NCBI RefSeq assembly: GCF_002953935.1
Contig: NZ_CP026514.1
Coordinates: 1,984,001-2,048,000, forward strand
DNA: 64,000 nucleotides
Reading direction: 5' to 3'
Origin: Arthrobacter sp. PGP41
Lineage (GTDB): Bacteria; Actinomycetota; Actinomycetes; Actinomycetales; Micrococcaceae
Shown here one piece after another: positions 8,904 through 16,585 of the stretch. The notes below the pieces were generated by a model. That model searched no databases. It was not told the origin of the DNA and worked only from the letters and a program-made list of their open reading frames with translations. The translations under genes and the position numbers were made by a program. The first letter of the stretch is position 1. Each line of letters begins with the position of its first letter.

Positions 8904-9887
8904 TCACTCAGCTCTTGACGGGACCGGGAGGGACCCCTGCCCAGACGACAGGAGGGCCGTTGCAAGGGCAGTGTCGGTGATGAGCACGTCGATATAGCCT
9001 CCCAACAATGCCCCCCGCACCCCTTTGGCCTTGTTCGCCCCGGTTGCGACGCCGACAACTTTCTTGATTCTGCGCAATGCATCCAGATCTATACTGACGA
9101 CCCGGCCATCGGCCGGAGAATCGACGGGCCTGCCCCTTTCATCGAAAAACCGCGTGCAACAGTCGCCCACAGCCCCTGATTGCTGGAACTGCCGTAGTTC
9201 ATCGGGGGTAAATTGCATCGCTTCGATGATGGCCGCGGACGCGCCGCTTCCCACCCCACCAATGCCCACGAGGGCGAATTCGGCGGCTCCGGCGGCGTCA
9301 AGGACGCTGCTGATGGAGGGCTCCCGCAGAAAAGTATCCCGGCTCTCCTGGGAGCCGACAACGGCGGGGGCGTTCAGGCGTGCTTCACGGGCGCCAAGCT
9401 TCAGCGCGAGCGAACGTACCAGGACGTTACCGTCAGCGGCGGCGTTGACTATTGAGAGGCCACCAATCAGCGGCAGGACTTGCAGGCCTGTGTGAATTGG
9501 CTCCGCCTCAAAGGCGTCAACAACAGCCTGAACCGTAGATCCCCATGACACCGCAATGGCCCCCGTGTCGGGCAAGTTCTCCTTCACCCAGGCGGCACCC
9601 AGGCCGCCGATTTGCAGTAGCGGCGACTGGAAGTCGTTCCGTGAAGCGACGCGGCATTCACTTAGGCCATAGGCCCTCTGCAGTTGCTGTTCGAGAGGAA
9701 GATCCCTTTCGAAAGAGTCGTTAATGCGGATTTCTACTATCCCCTGCTCGCGGGCGGCGGCAAGAACGCGGGAAACGTTGGAGCGGGAAACGCCGATGGC
9801 GGCCGCAACTTCAGCCTGGGATCGGCCCTCGACGTAGTAGAGGCGTGCGGCGCGGGCAAGGAGGGCGGGTTCGCGGGCAGAGGGCAT
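8904..9887 (-). CDS. SorC-family transcriptional regulator
   Basis: 327 aa. The N-terminal winged helix-turn-helix (about 10-50: ARLYYVEGRSQAEVAAAIGVSRSNVSRVL) precedes a sugar-phosphate-binding domain (about 60-320: GLGAAWVKENLPDTGAIAVSWGST, VLPLIGGL, ATGANKAKGVRGALLGGYIDVLITD). This is the SorC/CggR architecture, which senses phosphorylated sugars or polyols. AGGA lies about 8 bases before the ATG. It is transcribed leftwards toward the PTS operon and away from the phosphoesterase/HPr genes, and is the likely controller of both. Confidence 0.87.
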   Translation of the reverse strand: MPSAREPALLARAARLYYVEGRSQAEVAAAIGVSRSNVSRVLAAAREQGIVEIRINDSFERDLPLEQQLQRAYGLSECRVASRNDFQSPLLQIGGLGAAWVKENLPDTGAIAVSWGSTVQAVVDAFEAEPIHTGLQVLPLIGGLSIVNAAADGNVLVRSLALKLGAREARLNAPAVVGSQESRDTFLREPSISSVLDAAGAAEFALVGIGGVGSGASAAIIEAMQFTPDELRQFQQSGAVGDCCTRFFDERGRPVDSPADGRVVSIDLDALRRIKKVVGVATGANKAKGVRGALLGGYIDVLITDTALATALLSSGQGSLPVPSRAE

Positions 9888-10072
9888 TAGAGCATCCTAA
9901 GCAGTCGTGCGTCCATCTTTGACGTCGCCGCGGCCAAGAGTGCTGGAGCAGGCGTGCGATCAGTAGACAGATCCATCGTTTCCCTCTGTTCGCGAACTTC
10001 CTGACTTCAGCCACAATATCAATCCCAAGGGGTTGTGTATGTGGTCGGCGTCAGCTTCAATTAGTTTACACG

Positions 10073-10110
10073 TGTTTGATCATGGTTTGCACAAATATGC
10101 ATACGCCAAA
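10073..10110. promoter_or_regulatory. Candidate SorC operator in divergent promoter region
   Basis: GTTTGATCATGG followed by TTTGCACAAATATGCATACG lies between the SorC gene (start 9887) and the rightward phosphoesterase (start 10167). TTTGCACAAATATGCA is partly palindromic and resembles the srlA-upstream element. The position suits autoregulation and control of the rightward genes. Confidence 0.4.
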
Positions 10111-10166
10111 GGTTCGTGGAACCGCTCCAGTGTATGCCCGGTATGACGGATGAGGGATGATGCTGC

Positions 10167-11120
10167 ATGGGCGATAGGGTCCGTTTCCTTCAAATCACCG
10201 ACCTTCACACGATGAACCGAAGCGCGCTTCTGCACAAGACGGGAGACATCAGTCTCCGTCTGGCGACCGTTATGGACATGATGATGACCGTGGACCCGGC
10301 GCCGGACATCGTTCTTCTGACTGGAGATTTAGTGGACAGGTCCTCCGGGTGGGACTACGACGAGGTCTTGCAGTTTAGTGAGCTGCTTGAAGGTGCACTG
10401 CGCCGCCCCGTAGTCGCCCTGATGGGTAATCATGACAACCGGGAAAAATTCGATGCACTGTTTGGAGTCATCCCTTCAGACGCTGTTCGGCGCCCGGGGG
10501 ACAGCCACGACCATATGAGAATGGTTGGGGGTGTCAGACTCCTGGCAGTCGATTCTTCCGTCCCAGGACGTTCCTACGGGGAGCTCAGCGATGAACAGCT
10601 TGAATGGATTGAGGCAATGGCGCAAGAGCCAGCGCCATTAGGAACATTGCTTAGCATGCATCATCCACCGATTTCCTCGCCCATGCCGCAGCTGCGCTTC
10701 GCCGGTCTTCGTAACTCCGCCGATCTATCAACGGCTCTGAAAGGCAGCGACGTAAAGGGCATCGTGACAGGTCACTATCACCACCCCTGCTCGGCGATGT
10801 GGCATGGAATGCTGGTTTGGTGCGGCCCTGCCCTCGCATACAGTCAGGATGTCCTAGCTGAAAATTCACACATCCGCGGCTGGAACCACGGGGCCTTCTC
10901 CCTAATTGATGTCAGTTCCGGGGAAATAACGGCATCCGTGGTGGACATCCCAGGGGAGTTGGAGTCCCCGCTCCTTGACTACGAGCTGGACGTGGGGGCA
11001 AAGGAACTTCAATGGCGAGAAGGTGTGCACAAGAAGCGTCGTACTCCATGCCTGGAGGTCGCTGCTGAGGAACGGACGCAGAGCCCTGGCAGGAGGAGCC
11101 CGTGGGGAGAGGCAGGATGA
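10167..11120 (+). CDS. Calcineurin-like metallophosphoesterase (CpdA-type)
   Basis: 317 aa with the complete metal-binding series of the metallophosphoesterase fold: D12/H14 in ITDLH, D54 in LLTGDLVDRS, N88/H89 in MGNHDN, H166 in SMHHPP and H203/H205 in GHYHH. Closest in layout to class III cyclic-nucleotide phosphodiesterases and related phosphatases. Its stop overlaps the start of the HAD gene. Because it shares an apparent operon with HPr and a HAD phosphatase beside a polyol PTS, a sugar-phosphate or phosphodiester substrate is possible, but cAMP-type activity is equally compatible with the sequence. Confidence 0.85.
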   Translation: MGDRVRFLQITDLHTMNRSALLHKTGDISLRLATVMDMMMTVDPAPDIVLLTGDLVDRSSGWDYDEVLQFSELLEGALRRPVVALMGNHDNREKFDALFGVIPSDAVRRPGDSHDHMRMVGGVRLLAVDSSVPGRSYGELSDEQLEWIEAMAQEPAPLGTLLSMHHPPISSPMPQLRFAGLRNSADLSTALKGSDVKGIVTGHYHHPCSAMWHGMLVWCGPALAYSQDVLAENSHIRGWNHGAFSLIDVSSGEITASVVDIPGELESPLLDYELDVGAKELQWREGVHKKRRTPCLEVAAEERTQSPGRRSPWGEAG

Positions 11121-11911
11121 CGGCGATAGCGACAGTTATTTTTGATTACGGAGGAGTTCTGGCAGATGTACAGAAACCTGCCCACGGGTTTGAGGCCATG
11201 GGTCATTTCGTTCATAGGCTTATTCCACACTCTCGGTTGAGCCCCGCCATTATCAGCGAAGATATCGAAGGTGCGTGGGGTGCGTACGACGGATGGAAGC
11301 GCCTGCAAAACCGTCGGAGGATTCCGTTGGAGATGTCACAAGACACATTCTGGGATCTCGTCACGTACGGCTGGCAGGACGTGGAAAGGGACGTGATCCT
11401 TGCCAATACCGCTCGCCTCACGCAGGAACTTGAGCTGCAAGTGATCTCCAGACCCGCAAACCCCGGCGTGGCACAAGTCTTGAAGACTCTCCGGCATGGC
11501 GGGAAGAAACTTGTGTTGGCAAGTAATTGTCTTTCTGGTGCAGCAGCACGGGTGCAGCTGCGCCATGACGGTCTGCTGGAGCTGTTTGACGCCACCTTGT
11601 TCTCTGACGAAGTTGGGTACAGGAAGCCCGGGCCCCAACTCCTGGAAGAGGCGCTTGCCGCAGTCCAGACACCGGCCCACGAAGCATGCTTCGTGGGGGA
11701 CCGGTTAGATCGCGATATTCTCGCAGGTCGCAGAGCTGGTCTTGCCTTGTGCATATTGAGGCAAGCCCCGTCGGGTCCAGGTCGCCCGGTCCGGGGAGTC
11801 GAACCGGATCACAGGATCAAAGATCTGGAGGAACTCCTGCTGCTACCCGAATTGGGCCGCGTTGGGACGCCCACCCCTGACTCACCTCTTGACCGTAGCG
11901 CCTTCAATTAG
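11117..11911 (+). CDS. HAD-superfamily hydrolase (phosphatase)
   Basis: 264 aa from the ATG at 11117, which overlaps the upstream stop as ATGA and follows GAGAGG. HAD motifs are present: FDYGGVL (nucleophile Asp10), LASNC (motif II), a conserved Lys in YRKPGPQLLEEAL and FVGDRLDRDI (motif IV). The helical cap identifies subclass I. Probably removes phosphate from a small metabolite. Genomic context suggests a polyol-derived phosphate, but this is inference. Confidence 0.83.
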   Translation: MTAIATVIFDYGGVLADVQKPAHGFEAMGHFVHRLIPHSRLSPAIISEDIEGAWGAYDGWKRLQNRRRIPLEMSQDTFWDLVTYGWQDVERDVILANTARLTQELELQVISRPANPGVAQVLKTLRHGGKKLVLASNCLSGAAARVQLRHDGLLELFDATLFSDEVGYRKPGPQLLEEALAAVQTPAHEACFVGDRLDRDILAGRRAGLALCILRQAPSGPGRPVRGVEPDHRIKDLEELLLLPELGRVGTPTPDSPLDRSAFN

Positions 11912-12107
11912 TGGTCTGCCGACCTCCGGATTGCTTCGAGATGGACTGCGCTTACGAAGCACTCGCGCCCGCCACCCCTGTACGGCTGAAGAACGATTGG
12001 GCGAAGAAAATTGCTTCGCCGCAGCCAGGCCGGTCCCTATGCCCTCTTTTTTACTAACCCAAACAACTTGGCCCCTACCCGGGCCAGAACAGAAGGAGAA
12101 AGAAACA

Positions 12108-12383
12108 ATGACTGAACGAACCGCCACCATAGCCAGCCGTGTCGGCCTCCACGCGCGACCGGCTGCCATCTTCGCCGCAGCTGTATCGGAACTGGACTTG
12201 GACGTAACGATTGGGCGTGACGGGGAGCCGGCCAGCGACGCAATGGATGCTGCCAGCATCCTTTCTCTCATGAGCCTTGGCGCCTCACACGGCGATGTGG
12301 TGGTACTGCGCGCTGAGGGCGATGGAGCAGGGGAAGCGCTTGACGGACTCGTGCGGATCCTGGAGACAAACCACGACGAATAG
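12108..12383 (+). CDS. ptsH: PTS phosphocarrier protein HPr
   Basis: 91 aa. VGLHARPAA places the phosphorylated histidine at position 15, and AASILSLMSLGASHGDVV carries a serine at position 50 matching the regulatory serine of Gram-positive HPr. AAGGAG lies ten bases before the ATG at 12108; the open frame reaching back to 11862 is spurious. It probably serves the neighbouring glucitol-type EII proteins. A dedicated HPr inside a polyol locus is uncommon in this group. Confidence 0.9.
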   Translation: MTERTATIASRVGLHARPAAIFAAAVSELDLDVTIGRDGEPASDAMDAASILSLMSLGASHGDVVVLRAEGDGAGEALDGLVRILETNHDE

Positions 12384-12426
12384 GGCTTGCCCGTTCTGTG
12401 ACAGGCGGAACGCCGAAAGGCGGGGC

Positions 12427-12458
12427 TCGGTGGGAAGGGCTTTCGCAACTCCCACCGA
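12427..12458 (+). terminator. Hairpin after ptsH
   Basis: A 9-bp inverted repeat TCGGTGGGA / TCCCACCGA with a 14-base loop, followed by a T/C-rich stretch (CTAGTCTTCCTGTTT). Probable factor-independent terminator of the phosphoesterase-HAD-HPr unit. The remaining intergenic DNA to 12646 holds nothing else recognisable. Confidence 0.5.
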
Positions 12459-12646
12459 CCTAGTCTTCCTGTTTGGGTACCCGGCAAGCCCCCGCTGGAC
12501 TTCTCCACGTCGTAGGCCTCTTGTCCGGTCTAAATGGGGCGGGCAGGCAAACCGCAAGGTTTACAGGCCTTCGGACTCGCGATGCTGCGTCCGCGGGAGT
12601 AGCATTCCGCATAACAAAACTATGCTCAGTAGGGCTGTGAGTTGAC

Positions 12647-12943
12647 ATGACTTACATTGCAGAAACTTCCACACCTGAAGAAGCAGCAGCGCTCCTGGTG
12701 GCACTGATAGATACCGCCTTGATGAATGGAGAGATCACCCAGGGTCCCGAACGCAATTTGGCTCTTCAGTGCCTTGAGGAGCTGAGAAGTGTCGACGCGT
12801 CGACAGCTTTGGAAAGCAGATCTGCCATTGTGAGCAAGCTACGTACTTTATGCTTTCACCTGGCCGTCCGAACGGAAGACACCGCTTTTCAGACCCTCTC
12901 TCCCCACCGAATGGCGGCCCTTACCGCTCTCCTAGTTTCCTGA
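12647..12943 (+). CDS. Hypothetical protein, paralogue of the gene at 13356
   Basis: 98 aa, no recognised domain, predicted mostly helical and acidic. Key segments AETSTPEEAAALLVALI, NGEIT and RTEDTAFQTLSP-R/H-R recur in the gene 400 bases downstream. The ATG immediately follows the TGA of a short open frame (GTTGACATGAC), and no strong ribosome site is seen. Function unknown. Confidence 0.55.
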   Translation: MTYIAETSTPEEAAALLVALIDTALMNGEITQGPERNLALQCLEELRSVDASTALESRSAIVSKLRTLCFHLAVRTEDTAFQTLSPHRMAALTALLVS

Positions 12944-13355
12944 ACAGTCGAACCTTAGCTGGCAAGGACGCTGCCTGGAGCCCGAACGCGTAGTCGACCT
13001 CGGTGGCGCCTACTGAATGGAATGCTCCGGCCGCCGTTAGGCGAAGAGCAACAGGCAGTTACCCTCCGCCGCATGGCCCGGCCGAGAACCACAATTTTCG
13101 AAGCATGCACGGGAACGAAACCCTGCCGCGGCGTGCTTGGACTCCCTGCGCTTGGGCGCGAGAACGGTGCGGCGTACCCACAGTCAGCCCGAATCCTTAG
13201 ACGCGCCACCAGCCAAGTCTTGACTCTCAAAAAGGGTGGGGGTAAAACCAAAAGTCCACGCAGGTGTGGACTGATTTATCGCCGCCCTAGCCGGTCCGGG
13301 AGAGCGCAAGAGAGAGGCCTTCAAGGCTCCAAGTCAGCCAAAGGATGGAACGAAA

Positions 13356-13802
13356 ATGCGATTTGCTGATATGGGCACTTCCCACACAGCGCTTCAGATG
13401 AAACGCCGCGTCAGGACCGTTACGCAGAATTGTGCCGGCTGGATCAACAAAGGGACTTTTCGCTTATCAGAACCCCCCCAGTCGAAGCTTGCAGTAATCA
13501 ATCAATCAGCAGAGACATCCACTCCCGGCGAAGCCGCCGCCCTCCTGGCCGCGCTCATCCGCATCGCCTTGATAAACGGTGAGATAACAGAGGCGGACGA
13601 ACGCCGCTTAGCTTTCCACTGCCACAACGAACTCCTAAAGGTGGTGCAGGGGACGACGGACCTGGTAACCAGACAGGCGATCCTTAGCAAGTTGAGCGAG
13701 CTCATCCTGCAGTTGACGATCCGAACCGAAGACACAGTGTTTCAAACCCTTTCACCGCGAAGGCTGGTAGCACTCAGGGCCGTCTTAGTGTCTGAAGTAT
13801 GA
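13356..13802 (+). CDS. Hypothetical protein, paralogue of the gene at 12647
   Basis: Up to 148 aa. The last ~100 residues match the 98-aa neighbour along its whole length (AETSTPGEAAALLAALI, INGEIT, RTEDTVFQTLSPRRLVALRAVLVS). The 45-residue N-terminal part is unlike the paralogue and may be non-coding. AAAGGA precedes the ATG at 13356 at long spacing, and no better start is seen nearer the conserved part. The pair looks like a tandem duplication. The DNA between them (12944-13355) shows no gene. Confidence 0.5.
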   Translation: MRFADMGTSHTALQMKRRVRTVTQNCAGWINKGTFRLSEPPQSKLAVINQSAETSTPGEAAALLAALIRIALINGEITEADERRLAFHCHNELLKVVQGTTDLVTRQAILSKLSELILQLTIRTEDTVFQTLSPRRLVALRAVLVSEV

Positions 13803-14576
13803 CTGTTTTCAATGGCTAGACACGCCCCCGATGAGTGAATCTGTCCCTGATTCGGCACGCCGCGGAGGGGCCTGCGATCGCTGGCCAGTGGCTTGTTCAT
13901 CGACGGTCATGTTGAGTTCCGAGATCGGCTGCCGCCGACTCAAGGTTTCTGCCGCGGACGCCGACCTTTGGGCAAAGTCGCAGCCTGCCCGACCACATGA
14001 CCGGTCCTAAATGTTGTGTGCTGGAGCGGGAATGGCCGTGGAAGCGGAGCTGTGCCCACTCGGTGGGTGAAAATTTCGGGGGTCGTGATTTTTCGGTTGT
14101 TGGTTGCGGGCATCGTTCTAGCAAGGGTCCATTTGCTGGGGTTGAGGGTTGGGGACTGGCGCCGGGCGCGAACTTCGGTGTGGAGAGTTGGGTCCTCGTT
14201 CTGGAAAGTTTTCGTTTCCCGGGCCGGCGGCAGCGCCCTGGCTGCGCGGAGGACCCGCCCAGCGACCATGAAGACATACCAGATTGACGTGCAGAGTTCA
14301 TGCTTCTGCTTGTCTATCGGCGACATGGAATGCAACAGCATGGGGGGAAGATCTGCGGTTGCGGAGTACTTGGGGCGATAGCGGCTCGGCGTGCGCATCG
14401 TGGAGTATATGGATCGCTGACCGTGGCCGGTCTTGGTTCCGGACCGGCGTTCCAATTGTAAGGGAGAGGAACGCCGCCCGGGGTGAGCGCTGAATGTGTT
14501 AGGACAAACAAGAACCGCCCACTGTCGTTGAGGTGTGCGGTCGTGGGTTTGAGCTCTTTGAGGGGCCGAAATTGGG
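13803..14576. other. Intergenic region upstream of repeat copy A
   Basis: About 770 bases without a supported gene. Long overlapping frames on both strands reflect base composition; none has a ribosome site and family features together. Confidence 0.4.
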
Positions 14577-15082
14577 GTGTGCACATTGTCCACACTTTCC
14601 GGCCCGGATCGGGTGGTACAGGGTGCGGACCGCCTCCAATTCCGCATGTTCTCGCGGGTTCCCAGCGTTTGCAGGGGCTGGAATACAGTTCGAGTCCCAC
14701 CTCGGGCACGACGTTTTCCCTCGTCAGAGGCGATTTTGCTTTGACGTGTGTACAAAGCTTGTGGTCGCGTCGCTCTGACGGCTGGTTCGCGGGCTGTGGC
14801 CTGGCTGCCGCGGTGGCCTATTCAGGTGTGTGGGGTGGCGGGTTCAAGGCCCTGGCTGGTGGGCCTTCCGCCCGCTGTGGCTGCGGTTATGCGGTACCTC
14901 GTCCTGGTTGTCTCGGGTTGGTCGTGGGTGGCCAACACCTGTTCATGGTCCAGGGCTGCTGGCACAACATGACGTGACCGACTTTGGTATGAAATTCTTC
15001 ATCAGGGGCTTCTCAGAGACCTCATGGAGTCTCGGTGTGGATCGGTTTGTCCTACCAAAGGGGGTGTGGACAGTGTCCACAC
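14577..15082 (+). repeat. Dispersed ~500-bp repeat, copy A
   Basis: 506 bp bounded by palindromes GTGTGCACATTGTCCACAC (14577-14595) and GTGTGGACAGTGTCCACAC (15064-15082). It contains the invariant tRNA-3'-like block GTTCGAGTCCCACCTCGG (22-bp block, 14688-14709). A stem CGTCAGAG..CTCTGACG (14722-14780) encloses a second hairpin GCTTTG..CAAAGC (14738-14758). Similarity to the other copies continues about 14 bases beyond the right palindrome to TGCTTTA. Closest to copy D. A 74-codon frame inside is not maintained in all copies. Confidence 0.9.
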
Positions 15083-15268
15083 TTATGTCTGCTTTATACG
15101 GGGGCTGGGTTCGTAGGTGGTGCACCCGAGCGCTCCTGAGCTGCATGTGGCAACGAATCTCCTTGCTCCTGCAGACTTTGAGCCCCCGGCCGCAGCAGCT
15201 CGCGGTCGAGGAGCACACTTCAACTGACCGGAGCCGGGGACGTCGTGGTGACGGTTCACAATGGATGT

Positions 15269-15580
15269 ATGAGGATAGAACTGCTGCACATCGACCAGTG
15301 CCCCAATACCGTTAGAGCTTTGGAACGTCTTGAGTCCGCCTTGGCTGTGCTGGGACGCAGTTACATTGCCGTGCGGCTGCGACAGCTGAGCACGGCCTCG
15401 GACATCCCGGACACGGGATTCGCGGGTTCCCCGACCATCACTGTCGATGGCTCCGACATTTTCCCGACCGGCGCACCAGCTGACGATCTGGCCTGCAGGT
15501 TATACGCCACTCCTGATGGGTTTGCGGGCTTGCCGACCCTCAACCAAATAGTCCAGGCCCTTGTAAACCGCGGATTCTGA
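15269..15580 (+). CDS. Thioredoxin-fold small protein (alkylmercury-lyase-like/DF family)
   Basis: 103 aa from the ATG at 15269 (MRIELLHIDQCPNTVRALER); a GTG at 15245 would add eight residues. The N-terminal strand followed by a cysteine turn, and the later GFAGSPTITVDGSDIFPTGAP segment, match small thioredoxin-fold proteins often annotated as DF-family or alkylmercury-lyase-like. Only one cysteine lies in the active turn (CPN). No partner gene nearby identifies a substrate. It lies about 190 bases after repeat copy A. Confidence 0.65.
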   Translation: MRIELLHIDQCPNTVRALERLESALAVLGRSYIAVRLRQLSTASDIPDTGFAGSPTITVDGSDIFPTGAPADDLACRLYATPDGFAGLPTLNQIVQALVNRGF

Positions 15581-15716
15581 CACGAAGCCATGTGGCCGTA
15601 GGCGCCGGGCGCCTCGGAAACGGCGGCGGTCGCTAAGCACGGGATCACTGCCCGACTGCGGCACTTTGAGGACATTTTGAAGGAAGAGAAAGGTTTTAGG
15701 GAAGCAGCGCTAACGG

Positions 15717-15956
15717 CTACTCGGACACGGGCTGCGATCCTTGGATCTTCCAGCCTTCGGTACGCGTGTAAATGGCGAGGGCCTGCCCTTCACCGGAGGT
15801 TGGACGTGGGCGTGCGGTGTGGCGCAGGGCGGCACGAGTGCAATCCAAACCCTGCAGGGCTGCCCGGGCCTTTGTGAGCGCGTCACAAAGATTTGTGCCT
15901 TCAACCGCGAAGCGGCCGACTCCCTGGTCGGTTGCGTATTCAAGGAAGTACCGCAT
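15717..15956 (-). CDS. Small hypothetical protein
   Basis: 79 aa (MRYFLEYATDQGVGRFAVEG, then LCDALTKARAALQGLDCTRAALR). It resembles in style the small actinobacterial protein at 44207, with a central A-x-C-x-x-A segment and a C-terminal strand pair. There is no clear ribosome site before the ATG, so the exact start and its reality are uncertain. Confidence 0.5.
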   Translation of the reverse strand: MRYFLEYATDQGVGRFAVEGTNLCDALTKARAALQGLDCTRAALRHTARPRPTSGEGQALAIYTRTEGWKIQGSQPVSE

Positions 15957-16142
15957 GGGCGGAAGTTTGCCAGAGCGGGCAAGGTCCGGGCAGGGCCGAT
16001 GGGCCCGTCTGTGGAATGTTTCTCCGCGTTTCCCGCGGGGCGGTTTTGGGGCAGGCAGTTGCTGGGCGCCGGCAGGGGTAGGGCTTTGCGGGCAGGCGGC
16101 TGTAGGGGCGGGCAGCCCAAGGTTCGATCGGCCCTCGGAACC

Positions 16143-16346
16143 TCACTCGGTCGATAGTTCCTTTAGGGCGAGGGTTAGAAGTTCAACTTCCAGGCCCCTG
16201 AGGAGGGGAATGCCGTGGATGAATGCATCCAGTTCCATGACGTCGGCCGTCCCTCCCAGTGCCCAGTATTTAAGCCAGATTTGCGGAATGGTTGGGCCGC
16301 CTGATTCGATGAAGGCGCGGGCAGCCAGGCGAGGATCATCACTCAT
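16143..16346 (-). CDS. Small hypothetical protein
   Basis: 67 aa (MSDDPRLAARAFIESGGPTI, then PQIWLKYWALGGTADVMELDAFIHG). A strong GGAGG lies six bases before the ATG, which makes it a believable gene. The composition is helical and it has no transmembrane segment. Function unknown; it matches a style of short soluble protein seen in Arthrobacter-like genomes. Confidence 0.68.
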   Translation of the reverse strand: MSDDPRLAARAFIESGGPTIPQIWLKYWALGGTADVMELDAFIHGIPLLRGLEVELLTLALKELSTE

Positions 16347-16585
16347 CGTGGCCTCCGGGTGCGGTGGGGCGTGCTGGTCCTCGGTTCGCCAGCCAGAACA
16401 GTTAATGTGCTCATTTTCTCATGCTGTTATCCCCGCCGTCAGCAAGCTTCTCCCGATAACGTCCGGGGTCACCGCAGCCTGAAGATGAAGATGAATTGCT
16501 GTTCAGGGCTTGACCGTGATGCTTGTGCAGGGACCCTGAGGTTGTGCATGTCCAGCACGGGTGGCCAACCAGACGTTGCTGTCCT

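Noticed and set aside
14640..14720. A complete tRNA gene within the repeats
   Set aside because: Only the T-loop and 3' acceptor-like strand are present; no matching 5' acceptor, D-arm or anticodon arm precedes it in any copy.
13940..14755. A 271-residue leftward protein
   Set aside because: It runs through repeat copy A and includes GTRT-type antisense of the tRNA-like block; no ribosome site or family.
14748..14972. Short frames of 71-74 codons inside repeat copies A, B and D (14748-14972, 23258-23473, 45358-45582)
   Set aside because: The ends translate alike, but the middle is in different frames between copies, and copy C is interrupted by a stop after 34 codons. This fits conserved DNA or RNA rather than a protein.
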